64,000 nt of DNA from Nocardia otitidiscaviarum NBRC 14405 (GTDB taxonomy: Bacteria; Actinomycetota; Actinomycetes; Mycobacteriales; Mycobacteriaceae), in contig NZ_BAGD01000019.1 of NCBI RefSeq assembly GCF_000308635.1, positions 62,001-126,000 of the forward strand. The letters are read 5' to 3'. The notes beneath the pieces were generated by a model. The model was not told where the DNA came from, made no database searches, and saw nothing but the letters and a program-made list of their open reading frames with translations. The translations under genes and the position numbers were made by a program. Shown here piece by piece: positions 16,670 to 25,735 of this stretch (position 1 is the first letter of the stretch; every line of letters begins with the position of its first letter).

Positions 16670-17664
16670 TACTGGCACCCCTCTGCCACATGCGCGAAGC
16701 ACAGCCAGTTGTCCGGGAACAGCCACGGCAGACCGACCTCGCCGTAATTGCCGTTGCCGAACACATTGTTGAACTGCCGAACCGACGGCGGCATGATCGA
16801 CAGCAGCCGGTCCAGGTTGTCCTTGTTCTTCTGCAGACCCTCGGCCATGGTGTTGAGCTGCTGGAGTGTCGGGCCGAACTGGTTGTCGTTCTGCGCGCCG
16901 ATCTCCTGCAGCTGGCGGCTGAGGGTGGCGATGTTGTCCAGCAGCGAGCGCAGCAGGCCCTGGCGTTCCATCACCCGATTGGCGATGGCCTCACCCTGGG
17001 TGATCACCAGCAGCACGCTGTTGCGGTTGTCGGCCAGAATCCTGGTGACCTTGTCCAGATCCTTCAGCAGCTGGTCGACGTCGTTCTTGCGGTCGTTCAT
17101 GGTCTTGGCCAGCGCGCCGACCGCGTCCAGGGCCTGCACCGTGAGCTGCGGGGTGTCGCCGAGCTGCTGGTTGATCAGGTTCAGCGATTCGGCCAGCTTC
17201 TGGGTGTCGAGGGCCGCGAACTTGGGCGTGCCCTCCTGCACCACATCGGCCAGGTTGTAGGGGACATCGGTGTTGTTCAGGGGGATTCGGTCGTCCGGCA
17301 GCCCGGAGCCGTCACCCGGATCGAGATCGATGTAGCGCGCGCCCAGCAGGGTGGCCATCTTGACGGCCGCGCGCGCGTCGGGTCCGAGCTTCACGTCATT
17401 GCTGATCTGGAGGGTGATCAGCACGTGACTGCCCTCGAGTTCCATACCGGCCACCCGGCCCACCGGAACGCCGGAGACATCCACCTTGTCGCCGACCTTC
17501 ACACCGGCGGTCTGGGCGAACTCGGCCTCGATGGACTGCTCACCCACGCCGATCAGGCGAAAGGCATTGGAGGCCAGCAGCAGCGCCACGATGACCAGTG
17601 CACCGATCAGGCCGAGCCAGAAATTGCGATTGCTGTTGAAACGGTTCTTGATTGTCTCGATCAT
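16669..17664 (-). CDS. mceC: MCE-family protein MceC
   Basis: A 331-residue MCE subunit. It has one N-terminal membrane helix (FWLGLIGALVIVALLLASNAF), an MCE domain (AEFAQTAGVKVGDKVDVSGVPVGRVAGMEL; LLGARYIDLDPG later) and helical repeats with a run of Asn/Gln/Leu-rich heptads (LLKDLDKVTRILADNRNSV). ATG at 17664 overlaps the mceB stop by four bases. The extra N-terminal residues of the longer frame are mceB shadow. The protein ends with two cysteines (WLCFAHVAEGC), a feature also seen at the ends of MceA and MceB here. Confidence 0.91.
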   Translation of the reverse strand: MIETIKNRFNSNRNFWLGLIGALVIVALLLASNAFRLIGVGEQSIEAEFAQTAGVKVGDKVDVSGVPVGRVAGMELEGSHVLITLQISNDVKLGPDARAAVKMATLLGARYIDLDPGDGSGLPDDRIPLNNTDVPYNLADVVQEGTPKFAALDTQKLAESLNLINQQLGDTPQLTVQALDAVGALAKTMNDRKNDVDQLLKDLDKVTRILADNRNSVLLVITQGEAIANRVMERQGLLRSLLDNIATLSRQLQEIGAQNDNQFGPTLQQLNTMAEGLQKNKDNLDRLLSIMPPSVRQFNNVFGNGNYGEVGLPWLFPDNWLCFAHVAEGCQ

Positions 17665-18689
17665 GGCCGGCACACCGCCGAGTGGGAGTTGCCACCGATC
17701 TGGTTGAACAGACCGCGCGGGAAGAGGACGCCGTACAGGGATACGTCCAGGGAGCACACGTACGCGTTGGCGTAGGTGCCGTTCTGGGTGAACTTGCCGA
17801 CGTTGGACAGGATGGCGGGCAGATCGATCGCGGCCTGGTCCAACTTCGCGCCATTGGCGAGCAGCAGGGTCAGGGCGTCGCGCGTGGAGCTCTGCGCCAG
17901 CGCCAGTTTCGGCTGGATCACGCCGAGCATGTTCACCAGCGAGCCGGTGGCGTCGGCGATCTGCACGGTGGACGCCTGCAGCGACTGACCCTGCGCGTAC
18001 AGCCCGCCGATCAGCGCCCGGGTCTGGGCGACCAGGGTCTCCAGTTCGCCGCCGCGCCGGGCCAGGCCGGACATCACGCCGGACAGATTCGTGATCACGT
18101 CCGACAGGATGGCGTCGCGGCGCTGGAAGTCGGTGGCCAGGGCCGCGGCCTGGGTGATGAAGGCGCTCAACGAGACTCCGTCACCCTGCAGCGCCAGGAT
18201 GAAGGTCTCCGACAGGTTGTTCACCTGCTCCGGGGACAGCACCTGGAACAGCGGCTGGAAGCCGTTGAGCAGACCCGAGATGTCGAAGGACGGCTCGGTG
18301 CGCTCGATCGGGATGGACCCGTTGTTCTTCAGCTGCGAGGTGTCGCCGCCCTCGCCCGGTGCCAGCGCGATGTAGCGCTGGCCGATCAGGTTCTGGTAGC
18401 GCACCAGCGCCTTGGTGTTGTTGAACAGCGACTGGTCGCGCTGCACGATGAAGCTCACCCGGGCGTTGTTGTCGGAGTCCAGCTCGATCGACTCGACCTT
18501 GCCGACCCGCACGCCCGCCATGCGCACGTCGTCCCCTTCGCGCAGCCCGAGGACATCGGAGAAGGTGGCGTTGTAGGTGTTGGTGGAGCCTTCCACGGTG
18601 CGCGCGAGGGTGTTCCAGATGACCGTGGTCACCAGGATCGCGACGACCGCGAAGAGACTGAACCCGATCAGCGGTTTGCGAATGCTCAT
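17661..18689 (-). CDS. mceB: MCE-family protein MceB
   Basis: A 342-residue MCE subunit: N-terminal helix (IGFSLFAVVAILVTTVIWNTLA), MCE domain (YNATFSDVLGLREGDDVRMAGVRVGKVESIEL, then LIGQRYIALAPGE) and a helical needle domain with coiled-coil character (residues about 120-300). A conserved C-terminal Cys pair (ANAYVCSLD, SAVCRP) is typical of MceB proteins. It starts four bases inside the mceA stop. Confidence 0.92.
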   Translation of the reverse strand: MSIRKPLIGFSLFAVVAILVTTVIWNTLARTVEGSTNTYNATFSDVLGLREGDDVRMAGVRVGKVESIELDSDNNARVSFIVQRDQSLFNNTKALVRYQNLIGQRYIALAPGEGGDTSQLKNNGSIPIERTEPSFDISGLLNGFQPLFQVLSPEQVNNLSETFILALQGDGVSLSAFITQAAALATDFQRRDAILSDVITNLSGVMSGLARRGGELETLVAQTRALIGGLYAQGQSLQASTVQIADATGSLVNMLGVIQPKLALAQSSTRDALTLLLANGAKLDQAAIDLPAILSNVGKFTQNGTYANAYVCSLDVSLYGVLFPRGLFNQIGGNSHSAVCRP

Positions 18690-20185
18690 CGGCCGCCTCC
18701 GGTTTCGGTCACTTGCAAGGTTCCACCCCTCAGGATCGAGCTCAACAGCAGGTACTCGGCGATGGTCGGCTTGCGACCCAGCAGGGCCACGATGGCGTCG
18801 TCACCGGCGTAGGAGATCGGCCCGGCCGCGGCCGGCGTCGTCTGCGGCTGCGCTGCGGGATCCGGCGCGGGCGCGGGCGCGGGGGCCGGTGCGGCGCCGA
18901 ACAGGTTCGGGAACAGCCCTTCCAGCGGCGTGCCACTCAGCGGGTTGCCCGGCTGCGTGCCCGGTGCACCGGGCACGCCCGGCTCGGTGGTCTCGGCGGT
19001 GGTCAGCCCCGGAATGCCCGGGAAACCCTCCGGCAGCTGCACCGGCGGCAGTCCGGCCGCCGACTCCAGGGCCCTGGGCCGCAACGACTCCGGCAGCTCG
19101 CCCGGACTCGACTCCACCGGCGCGGTGGCGCAGCTGGGCGCGGCCAGCTCGCCGTAGCGCGGGCAGTCGGCCTGGGTGTAGGGCTTGTACGGCGTGAAGG
19201 TGAGGCCCATGTTCCACACCATCTGCCGCTGCGGACCCCAGTGGAAGGTGCTGGCCAGCGCGCGCACCGAGTTGTTCAGATTCTCGATGGCCTGCGGAAT
19301 GGCGCCGGGATCGTCGGACATCGCGCCGAACAGCGCACTGGTGCCGACGGTGACCTCCTTGCCCACATCGGGGTTGCGGGCGAACAGGTCGTTGACCTTG
19401 TCGACGGTGCCGCCCGTGCCCGTGATGAGCGCGGCCAGTTCGCTGCGCCGGTCGGAGATGGTCTGCGCGGTCTGCACCGAGTCCGCCAGCACGTTCATGA
19501 GTTCGGGCGCCGACTGGTTCAGCGCCCGGAACGACTGCGAGAAGTCGTCCAGCATGATGCCGAGGTCCGGAATGGACTCGTCCACCGCCAGCAGCCAGCG
19601 GTCCACCCGCTCGACGGTGGAGCCGGGCACGCGCCCGCTGCCGTCCAGGGCGTAGGACAGGGTGCCCAGCACTCGGCCGAACTGGATCGGATCGATCTTG
19701 CTGAGAATGTCGCGCACCGTGGTGAGGGTGTCCTGCAGCGCGATGGTGCCCTTGGAGCGATCCTCCGGGATCTCCGAACCCTCCTTCAGGTGCGCATCGG
19801 CGGGATCGGGTCCGTTGTAGACCAATTCGACCGAGGTCACGGCGAACAGGTTGGAGGGCACCACCCGGGCGGTGACATTGGCCGGGATGCCGGAGACGTA
19901 CTCCGGCTTCATCTCGATGTGCACCTTCTGCAGCTCGCCCTTGGCGGCCACCGACACCTCGTCGACCACGCCGACCAGCACACCGCGGAACTTCACGTCG
20001 GCGTTCTGCGGCAGGCCGTCACCGGTGGTGGTGAGATTGGCCGTGACATTGACCTTCTCGACGAAATAGCCCTGATAGCGCGCCATCAGGAAGCCCAGGA
20101 TCAAGGCGAAGACGGCCAGCCCGCAGATGCCCGCGATGAGCAGCTGGCGCATGGTCGGACCACGCCCGCTCGGATCGATGATCAT
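18686..20185 (-). CDS. mceA: MCE-family protein MceA with Pro-rich C-terminus
   Basis: The first MCE subunit, 499 residues: membrane helix (LLIAGICGLAVFALILGFLMA, residues about 14-34), MCE domain (VTANLTTTGDGLPQNADVKFRGVLVGVVDEV), needle helices, and about 150 C-terminal residues rich in Pro, Ala and Gly. That tail is longer than in the other five subunits here and ends in GDDAIVALLGRKPTIAEYLLLSS. ATG at 20185 lies nine bases after the yrbEB stop. Six MCE proteins A-F form a hetero-hexamer on the YrbE permease. Confidence 0.92.
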   Translation of the reverse strand: MIIDPSGRGPTMRQLLIAGICGLAVFALILGFLMARYQGYFVEKVNVTANLTTTGDGLPQNADVKFRGVLVGVVDEVSVAAKGELQKVHIEMKPEYVSGIPANVTARVVPSNLFAVTSVELVYNGPDPADAHLKEGSEIPEDRSKGTIALQDTLTTVRDILSKIDPIQFGRVLGTLSYALDGSGRVPGSTVERVDRWLLAVDESIPDLGIMLDDFSQSFRALNQSAPELMNVLADSVQTAQTISDRRSELAALITGTGGTVDKVNDLFARNPDVGKEVTVGTSALFGAMSDDPGAIPQAIENLNNSVRALASTFHWGPQRQMVWNMGLTFTPYKPYTQADCPRYGELAAPSCATAPVESSPGELPESLRPRALESAAGLPPVQLPEGFPGIPGLTTAETTEPGVPGAPGTQPGNPLSGTPLEGLFPNLFGAAPAPAPAPAPDPAAQPQTTPAAAGPISYAGDDAIVALLGRKPTIAEYLLLSSILRGGTLQVTETGGGR

Positions 20186-20194
20186 GCTCGCCCC

Positions 20195-21058
20195 CTATCC
20201 CGAGATCCGAATGCCGGGGTCGACGCCCCAGATGGCCAATGTCATGAACAGGTCGGCGAACACCACCGCGATGATGCAGAGCTTGATCGCGCGACCGGCC
20301 GCCACGCCCACGCCCTCGGGACCGCCGGAGGCGAAGAAGCCGTAGTAGCACTGGATGAAGGTGGTGATGGCGACGAACAGGATCGCCTTCAGCATCGAAT
20401 ACAGTACGTCCTGCGGTACCAGGAACTGGTAGAAGTAGTGCTGGAACGTGCCCGCGGCGGTGCCGCCGATCAGCTGCACGGTGATCGAACAGGAGATGTA
20501 GGCCACCGGCAGCGCCAGGCAGTACAACGGCACGATGGCGATCATGGCCGCGATCATGCGGGTGCTCACCAGATACGGCAGCGGCCGAATGGCGACCGAC
20601 TCCAGTGCGTCGATCTCCTCGGAGATGCGCATGGCGCCCAGTTGCGCGGTGAAGCGGCAGCCCGCCTGGGCCGCGAAGGCCAGCGCCGCCAGCAGCGGGC
20701 CCAGTTCGCGGGTGGTGGCGAAGGCCGAGATCGCGCCCGTGATCGGGCTCAGGCCCAGCAGGTTCAGGGAGGTGTGCCCCTGGATGCCGACGGTCATACC
20801 GCCGAAGGCCGACAGGATGATCACCACGCCGATGGTGCCGCCGCCCACGACGAGATTGCCGTTGCCCCAGGTGACGTCGGACAGCAGCCGCCAAACCTCC
20901 TTGGGGTACTGCTTGAAGGCCAACGGGATGGAGGCGAGCGAGCGCAGGAAGAAGAAGACCTGGTGGCCCACCCGCGCGATGAAGTCGACCGGGGCCCGCC
21001 CGGTGCTCCTGATCTTCTGGAACGGCCGCAGCAGCGGCGGAACATACGTTGCTGACAC
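20195..21058 (-). CDS. yrbEB: MlaE/YrbE-type ABC permease B of the mce operon
   Basis: A 287-residue integral membrane permease. It shows the MlaE-family core with about five membrane segments and the conserved GLSPITGAISAFATTRELGPLLAALAFAAQAGCRFTAQLG motif block and EEIDALESVAIRPL, which contacts the Mce ATPase (MceG, encoded elsewhere). The start is GTG at 21058, three bases after the yrbEA stop. Together with YrbEA it forms the inner-membrane gate for the imported lipid. Confidence 0.93.
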   Translation of the reverse strand: MSATYVPPLLRPFQKIRSTGRAPVDFIARVGHQVFFFLRSLASIPLAFKQYPKEVWRLLSDVTWGNGNLVVGGGTIGVVIILSAFGGMTVGIQGHTSLNLLGLSPITGAISAFATTRELGPLLAALAFAAQAGCRFTAQLGAMRISEEIDALESVAIRPLPYLVSTRMIAAMIAIVPLYCLALPVAYISCSITVQLIGGTAAGTFQHYFYQFLVPQDVLYSMLKAILFVAITTFIQCYYGFFASGGPEGVGVAAGRAIKLCIIAVVFADLFMTLAIWGVDPGIRISG

Positions 21059-21061
21059 GAC

Positions 21062-21934
21062 TCAGACCATCTGTGGGGGGAAGAGGGTGTTGTAGACCTG
21101 GGTGAGGATCAGGTTCACGCCGAAGAGCATCACCGCGGACATGACGACCGCGGTGTTCACCGAGTTCGCGACACCGCCCGGGCCGCCCCGGGTGTTCAGG
21201 CCGGTGTCGCAGGCGATGATAGCTGCGAGCAGGCCGAAGATGAGCGACTTGATCAGCGCGACAAGCAGATCCAGGGTCACCGCGAAGGATGAGAAGGTGC
21301 CGACGTAGGAACCCGGCGTACCGCCCTGGGCGAAGATGTTGAACACGTAGCCGGTGAGGAAGCCGACGAAGACCACGAAACCGCACAGCAGCACCGACAC
21401 CAGCATGGCCGCGCCCAGGCGCGGGGCGACCAGGCGGCGCATGGGGTCGACGCCCATCACCTTCATGGCGTCGATCTCCTCACGGATGGTGCGCGAACCG
21501 AGATCGGCGGTGATGGCCGAGCCGACCGCGCCCGCGATCATGAGCGAGGTGACCAGTGGCGCGCCCTGTTGAATGATGCCGAGGCCGTTGGCCGCGCCGA
21601 TGAACGAGGTCGCACCGACCTGTCCGGCCACCGAACCGACCTGGATCGACACGATGACGCCGATGGGAATGGCGACCAGCAGGGTGGGCGCCGCGGCGAC
21701 ATTGGCCATGAAGGCGCACTGCCGGACGAACTCACCGAACGGAAAACGTTTGCGGAAGATGGCGATGAAGAGTTCGGCAACGGCCGAGACCCCCATGGCC
21801 ATCATGCGGCCGCCGGTCTCCAGGGACCGCTTCGGATGGTCTTCCCAGTACCTCTTGGTCCAGTCAACCGCTGTGTTCAGACGTGATTCCGTTGATGACC
21901 CCGCCCCGCCCGGACTCTTGGTCAACTGCACCAC
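21062..21934 (-). CDS. yrbEA: MlaE/YrbE-type ABC permease A of the mce operon
   Basis: A 290-residue permease and the first gene of the mce operon. A cytoplasmic N-terminal amphipathic stretch precedes the MlaE core with GAANGLGIIQQGAPLVTSLMIAGAVGSAITADLGSRTIREEIDAMKVMGVDP, the equivalent of the EQ-loop contact for the ATPase. Five or so membrane helices are visible to the C-terminus. No ATPase gene is present in the window, as is normal because mceG is usually unlinked. Confidence 0.93.
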   Translation of the reverse strand: MVQLTKSPGGAGSSTESRLNTAVDWTKRYWEDHPKRSLETGGRMMAMGVSAVAELFIAIFRKRFPFGEFVRQCAFMANVAAAPTLLVAIPIGVIVSIQVGSVAGQVGATSFIGAANGLGIIQQGAPLVTSLMIAGAVGSAITADLGSRTIREEIDAMKVMGVDPMRRLVAPRLGAAMLVSVLLCGFVVFVGFLTGYVFNIFAQGGTPGSYVGTFSSFAVTLDLLVALIKSLIFGLLAAIIACDTGLNTRGGPGGVANSVNTAVVMSAVMLFGVNLILTQVYNTLFPPQMV

Positions 21935-22393
21935 TGGCTACCCCTCTCGACGCCGGTGACCTGCCTCCGGCGACTGTTGCTTGACGCACCTTACTACGGA
22001 GTTAGGAAAAACACATCACGCTCTTGTGCCGTCCGTCATAGAGCCGGATCACTTTCCGTGAACTGATGTGAACAGCGACAACATGGTTGGGAAATATCAC
22101 AAAGAACCAGGCAGCAGTCTGGAACCGGTTCTAGTTTCTGAATAATTGTTCACCGATCTCAACACAATCACGAACCCCGCCCTGCAATTAATCGGAAAGA
22201 ATTTATCTGAAATCCACCCGGTGTGCGTAATGATTCCGCGCGTTGATGTCGAGTCGGCAACATCCGACCGGTCCGCAGCGATGAGTCCGGACACGGCTAC
22301 GCAACATGTGGCAGTACAAGCGGCGATCGGGGACGAATACTGACAGGATGTGCTGACACCGTTGACAGATCGGCATCCGACGTCTGGAGGGAC
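21935..22393. promoter_or_regulatory. 459-base divergent regulatory region (mce operon / serine protease)
   Basis: No gene is supported here. Base composition drops sharply in GC between about 22000 and 22240, unlike the rest of the window. It contains the KstR-like site at 22120-22133, short repeats of GTGAAC around 22059-22075, and a TTGACA hexamer at 22361, 33 bases before the protease start. Promoters for both directions should lie here. Small frames of 60-86 codons on both strands have no ribosome site or coding bias. Confidence 0.55.
22120..22133. promoter_or_regulatory. KstR-type operator match
   Basis: TGGAACCGGTTCTA fits the published KstR consensus TnnAACnnGTTnnA at every fixed base and has a 10-base perfect palindrome at its centre. 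It lies 186 bases upstream of yrbEA. KstR represses cholesterol-catabolism and mce4 genes in mycobacteria and rhodococci, so this mce operon may be sterol-responsive. Binding is not shown. Confidence 0.5.
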
Positions 22394-23068
22394 ATGATCA
22401 GGAAACTCGCCAAGGTGGCCCAGGCCACCTTCGCCGTCGCCATGAGCGCGGCGCTGCTCGGGTCGGGAGCCGGGACCGCACTAGCAGACCCCGCACCCCC
22501 CGTGTTGGGCGGCGGCTCCGGAATCGTCATCGACAACGAGTACGAATGCACCCTCACGACGATCGGGCACGACGCCGCCGGCCGACTGGTCGGACTGACC
22601 GCCGGACACTGCGGTGACCCCGGCGCGCAGGTGTACGCCGAGGCGGCCCGCGGCTACGGCGTGATCGGGAAGTTCGTGTACTCCGATCACGCGCTCGACT
22701 ACGCCGTCATCGAATTCCAGCCCGGTCGGGTCATCCCGGTCAACCGGATCGGCAACGTGACCATCACCGATCTCGGCGCACCGCCGCAGTTCCCGATGAT
22801 CGTCTGCAAGGAGGGCCGGACCACCGGCAACACCTGCGGTGTCGCCTGGGGCGACGTCTTCGCCACCAACTACGAGACCTGGACCCAGATGTGCGTGGTC
22901 GAGGGCGATTCCGGTGCGCCCGTCGTGGTGGGCAGCACCCTCGTGGGCATGGTGAACGCCTACCTGGCCATCGCCTGCTTCGGCCCCGAGGTGGGCACCA
23001 ATATGGACGCCATCATGGCGGATATCAATGCCCGCGGCGGCGCGGGCGCCGGCTACCACCCGATCTGA
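22394..23068 (+). CDS. Secreted trypsin-like (S1) serine protease
   Basis: A 224-residue exported protein. The signal peptide (charged start, Ala-rich core, TALADPAPP cleavage near residue 32) precedes a compact S1 domain with the full triad: His in TAGHC, Asp in ALDYAVIEF, Ser in EGDSGAPV. Three cysteine pairs are likely. It resembles short actinomycete extracellular proteases without a propeptide of the alpha-lytic type. ATG at 22394 follows GGAGG at 22386-22390. It is monocistronic, ending at a strong terminator. Confidence 0.9.
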   Translation: MIRKLAKVAQATFAVAMSAALLGSGAGTALADPAPPVLGGGSGIVIDNEYECTLTTIGHDAAGRLVGLTAGHCGDPGAQVYAEAARGYGVIGKFVYSDHALDYAVIEFQPGRVIPVNRIGNVTITDLGAPPQFPMIVCKEGRTTGNTCGVAWGDVFATNYETWTQMCVVEGDSGAPVVVGSTLVGMVNAYLAIACFGPEVGTNMDAIMADINARGGAGAGYHPI

Positions 23069-23097
23069 GCGGCGGGCGGCAGCACCGACGAAAGCCG

Positions 23098-23133
23098 AGC
23101 GGGGCGGTGATCCATCCGGATCACCGCCCCGCT
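23098..23133. terminator. Bidirectional terminator
   Basis: A perfect 16-base stem (AGCGGGGCGGTGATCC with its complement) and an ATCC loop lie between the convergent protease and lppU genes, 29 bases after the protease stop. This is one of the strongest hairpins in the window. Confidence 0.85.
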
Positions 23134-23170
23134 GCTGTGTCGACCCACCCGGCCCGACGCAAGCCCTGTC

Positions 23171-23788
23171 TCAGAGCGGCGTCACGCAGACGACGAAGCG
23201 CCGCTCGTCGTAGACGTAGCCCTGGTCGCCCTGGGTGCAGTCGTCGACGCTGGTGGTGTTGCGCTCGATGGCCAGCACCTGCACGCCCTCGATGGCGGTG
23301 GTCGAGGAGCAGTCGATGCGCTCGGGATCCTCGCCGCCGAGTTCCAGGCAGCCGCCGATGACCCAGTCGATGTCCAGGCACAGCGCGCCGGTCTCGATGC
23401 CGTTCAGCGTCTCGTAGTACGCCTGGTCGACGTCGGTGGGGCACTGGTCGTTGGTGCGGGCCTTGCCGACCACCTTGTAGTTGGAGCTCTGCGAACCGCA
23501 GGACGCCCGCTCGATGGTGGCGTTGTCGGTGGTGCCGCCCAACTGCACGCAATCACCGATATTGGCCTGGAAGTCGGTGGACCCGCCCTTGTTCACACCG
23601 GTGGTGGGCGCGGCACCGGTGGTGGTCGGAGAACCGGCCGAGGTGGTGGGCGCGGTGCTGGCGGGTCCGGCGTTGTCGGCCGCCAGCGGAGTGCCGGTCA
23701 CGGTGGACCCACAGCCCGCGAGGACCAGGGCGGCCGCTGCTGCGAACGCGGAAACGGCGACCCGGAGAGAGAACGACTGTCGCGACAC
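23171..23788 (-). CDS. lppU: LppU-family putative lipoprotein
   Basis: A 205-residue lipoprotein: signal peptide with lipobox LVLAGC (Cys about residue 26), a Thr/Ala/Gly-rich linker (to about 65), and a domain with six to eight cysteines arranged as IGDCVQL, RASCGS, DQCPTD, ALCLD, GGCLEL, IDCSS, DDCTQG and VVCVTPL. The cysteine spacing fits the LppU family of mycobacteria and nocardiae, of unknown function. It would sit on the outer face of the inner membrane. Confidence 0.8.
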   Translation of the reverse strand: MSRQSFSLRVAVSAFAAAAALVLAGCGSTVTGTPLAADNAGPASTAPTTSAGSPTTTGAAPTTGVNKGGSTDFQANIGDCVQLGGTTDNATIERASCGSQSSNYKVVGKARTNDQCPTDVDQAYYETLNGIETGALCLDIDWVIGGCLELGGEDPERIDCSSTTAIEGVQVLAIERNTTSVDDCTQGDQGYVYDERRFVVCVTPL

Positions 23789-23865
23789 GATGAGTCCTGT
23801 ATTTCCTTAGTAACGTCAAGGTTCTGCTTCCTGGAATGCATACACCACTTGCCGGGGAACCGTCA

Positions 23866-23938
23866 CCCCGAGAATCTCGGGGCAGGCGAACATCCCGCGA
23901 CCGGTGGCGGACCCGCGGTTCTCGATCGAGAACCGCGG
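23866..23938. promoter_or_regulatory. Two long palindromes between lppU and the P450 gene
   Basis: An 8-1-8 palindrome (CCCCGAGA-A-TCTCGGGG, 23866-23882) and a perfect 26-base palindrome (CCGCGGTTCTCGA and complement, 23913-23938) stand 47 bases apart, centre to centre 51.5. Both lie between divergent promoters, so operator function is more likely than termination. Confidence 0.5.
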
Positions 23939-24047
23939 ACCACTCGGTAATCGGGCGCGGCCGGGCGGATGTGAACACCGCGGCGGAGAACGTGCCCGGC
24001 GTGGTCCGGATTCGAACCCGCGCGGGGCCCACAACGTAGTGGAGGAC

Positions 24048-25457
24048 ATGAGCGCTGGAGCCGGGACCCGAGGGACCCCGTCGGTCGCACCGTTGCGGGG
24101 GCCGCGGCCGGTGCTGTGGCACGCGCTGCGGGCCGGTGTGGATTTCGAGGGGTACTTCCGGTGGCGGCGCGGCCGCGACGGAGATCCGTTCGCGGTGGGG
24201 TTTCCCGGCTTCGGGACGGCACTGTTCACCGGGACGGCGGCGGGGGCGCGGGAGCTGTTCCGTGCCCCCGCGGACTCGGTCGAACCGCCGCTGCCGAATC
24301 CGATCGAGCCGATGGTGGGGACGGGCTCCCTGATATTGACGGCGGGAGCGCGCCACCGGCGGGATCGCACCATGCTCGCGCCGGCCTTCCACGGCAGCCG
24401 AATTCGCGCCTGGGGCACCGTCATCCAGGATGCGACGGTGGCGGAGCTGACCGGCGAGCGCACCGGTGCGCCATGGCGGGCAGGCGCCCGGGTGGATGCG
24501 CGGGCGGCCGCGCGCGCCATCACCCTGCGGGTGGTGCTGGCCGCCGCCCTTGGCGTGCACGATGCTCGCGCGCGCGGTGAATATACGAGCGCGACAACGG
24601 AATTCCTGCACGCCTACGGCGGGCCGCTGATGCTGCTGCCCGCACTGCGGCGCGGCGCGTTCGGTCTGTCGCCCTGGGATCGGTTCATCGCCGCGCGCGA
24701 GCGGCTCGACGCCCTGATCGACACCGATATCGCCGCTCGCCCCGTCGACGCACCGGGTGCGGACGTGCTCGGCACGATTCTCGCCGCCCGGTGCGCGGAC
24801 GGCGGCCGCCTCGGTGCGGCCGAGGTGCGTGATCAGGTGCGCACCCTGCTGGTGGCCGGACACGAGACCACGGCGACCGTCCTGGTGTGGGCGCTGTACC
24901 GACTGCATCGGCATCCGCCCGTCCTGGCGCGGCTGCGGGCCGAACTGGCGGCACATGCGGGAGCCGAACCCGCCGAGTTGGCGCGGCTGCCGTACCTGGA
25001 CGCGGTGTGCCAGGAGACGCTGCGACTGCATCCCCCGGTGCCGATCGTGCTGCGTCGATTGCGGACGGGGTACACGCTGCGCGGCCGGGAATTGGCGGCG
25101 GGCGACACCATGGGCCTCGCGGTGCCGCTGCTGCACTCCGATCCTCGGGTGTGGGAGCGACCGGAGCGGTTCCGGCCCGAGCGGTTCCTGGAACGGCGGT
25201 ACGGTCCGTTCGAGTTCGCGCCGTTCGGGGGCGGGCATCGACGCTGCATCGGTGCCGCGCTGGCGGATTACGAACTGCGCATCGTGCTCGCGACACTGCT
25301 GAGCCGGGTGCGGCTGCGGCTGTCGCCGCGGTTCGACACGGGCCGCGTCCCCATCTCGGTGCCGCACAATATCGCCACCGGCCCGCGGGCGGCCATCACC
25401 TTCGATGTGCTCGAATCCGACGGCGCTAACGGTGATTTCGATCACACACAGGTTTGA
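24048..25457 (+). CDS. Cytochrome P450
   Basis: A 469-residue P450. The I-helix oxygen-activation motif is LLVAGHETTATVLVW, the K-helix ExxR is QETLRLHPP, the PERF-like segment is WERPERFRPERFL, and the heme-cysteine loop is FGGGHRRCIGAALA. The class (CYP110/CYP120-like, closer to eukaryotic-type bacterial P450s) is suggested by the ETLRLHPP/PERF pattern. The substrate is unknown. The ATG start is at 24048 with GGAGGA immediately upstream; the longer frame runs through the palindromes. No ferredoxin or reductase gene is adjacent. Confidence 0.92.
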   Translation: MSAGAGTRGTPSVAPLRGPRPVLWHALRAGVDFEGYFRWRRGRDGDPFAVGFPGFGTALFTGTAAGARELFRAPADSVEPPLPNPIEPMVGTGSLILTAGARHRRDRTMLAPAFHGSRIRAWGTVIQDATVAELTGERTGAPWRAGARVDARAAARAITLRVVLAAALGVHDARARGEYTSATTEFLHAYGGPLMLLPALRRGAFGLSPWDRFIAARERLDALIDTDIAARPVDAPGADVLGTILAARCADGGRLGAAEVRDQVRTLLVAGHETTATVLVWALYRLHRHPPVLARLRAELAAHAGAEPAELARLPYLDAVCQETLRLHPPVPIVLRRLRTGYTLRGRELAAGDTMGLAVPLLHSDPRVWERPERFRPERFLERRYGPFEFAPFGGGHRRCIGAALADYELRIVLATLLSRVRLRLSPRFDTGRVPISVPHNIATGPRAAITFDVLESDGANGDFDHTQV

Positions 25458-25735
25458 GATCACATCGGTGGGGTTCAGGCCCGCCACTCGGGACGTGACG
25501 GCGAATCGCCGGGGCGAACAGCGTGTCGCCTCACGGTGAGTCACCCACCTCCGTGAGTGTGTCGCGATTCACACCAGTTGGTCGGTATGTATAACCGCCA
25601 GAACGTGATTGGAATGCCGGTGATCGCACGGTAGGAATGAATGCGGGGTTGGGGCCTGCCGCGAGATACCTGCTCGCGCTCTGCGCGCGTGGCGCACATC
25701 CGCGCGCGAACCGAAAGACCGGAGAGGACACCGCC

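Noticed and set aside
12226..21934. Whether the mce operon is mce4 (cholesterol) by sequence
   Set aside because: Subunit type cannot be told from these sequences by eye, and steroid genes do not flank it. Only the KstR-like site points that way, so no mce number is given.
22097..22557. Small frames in the mce/protease spacer
   Set aside because: Frames on both strands overlap one another or the protease gene and lack ribosome sites; the AT-rich spacer is better read as regulatory.
24008..24019. GGATTCGAACCC, the reverse complement of a tRNA T-arm
   Set aside because: On the minus strand the flanking bases do not pair as a T-stem (two of five pairs fail) and no D-arm, anticodon arm or acceptor stem is found.
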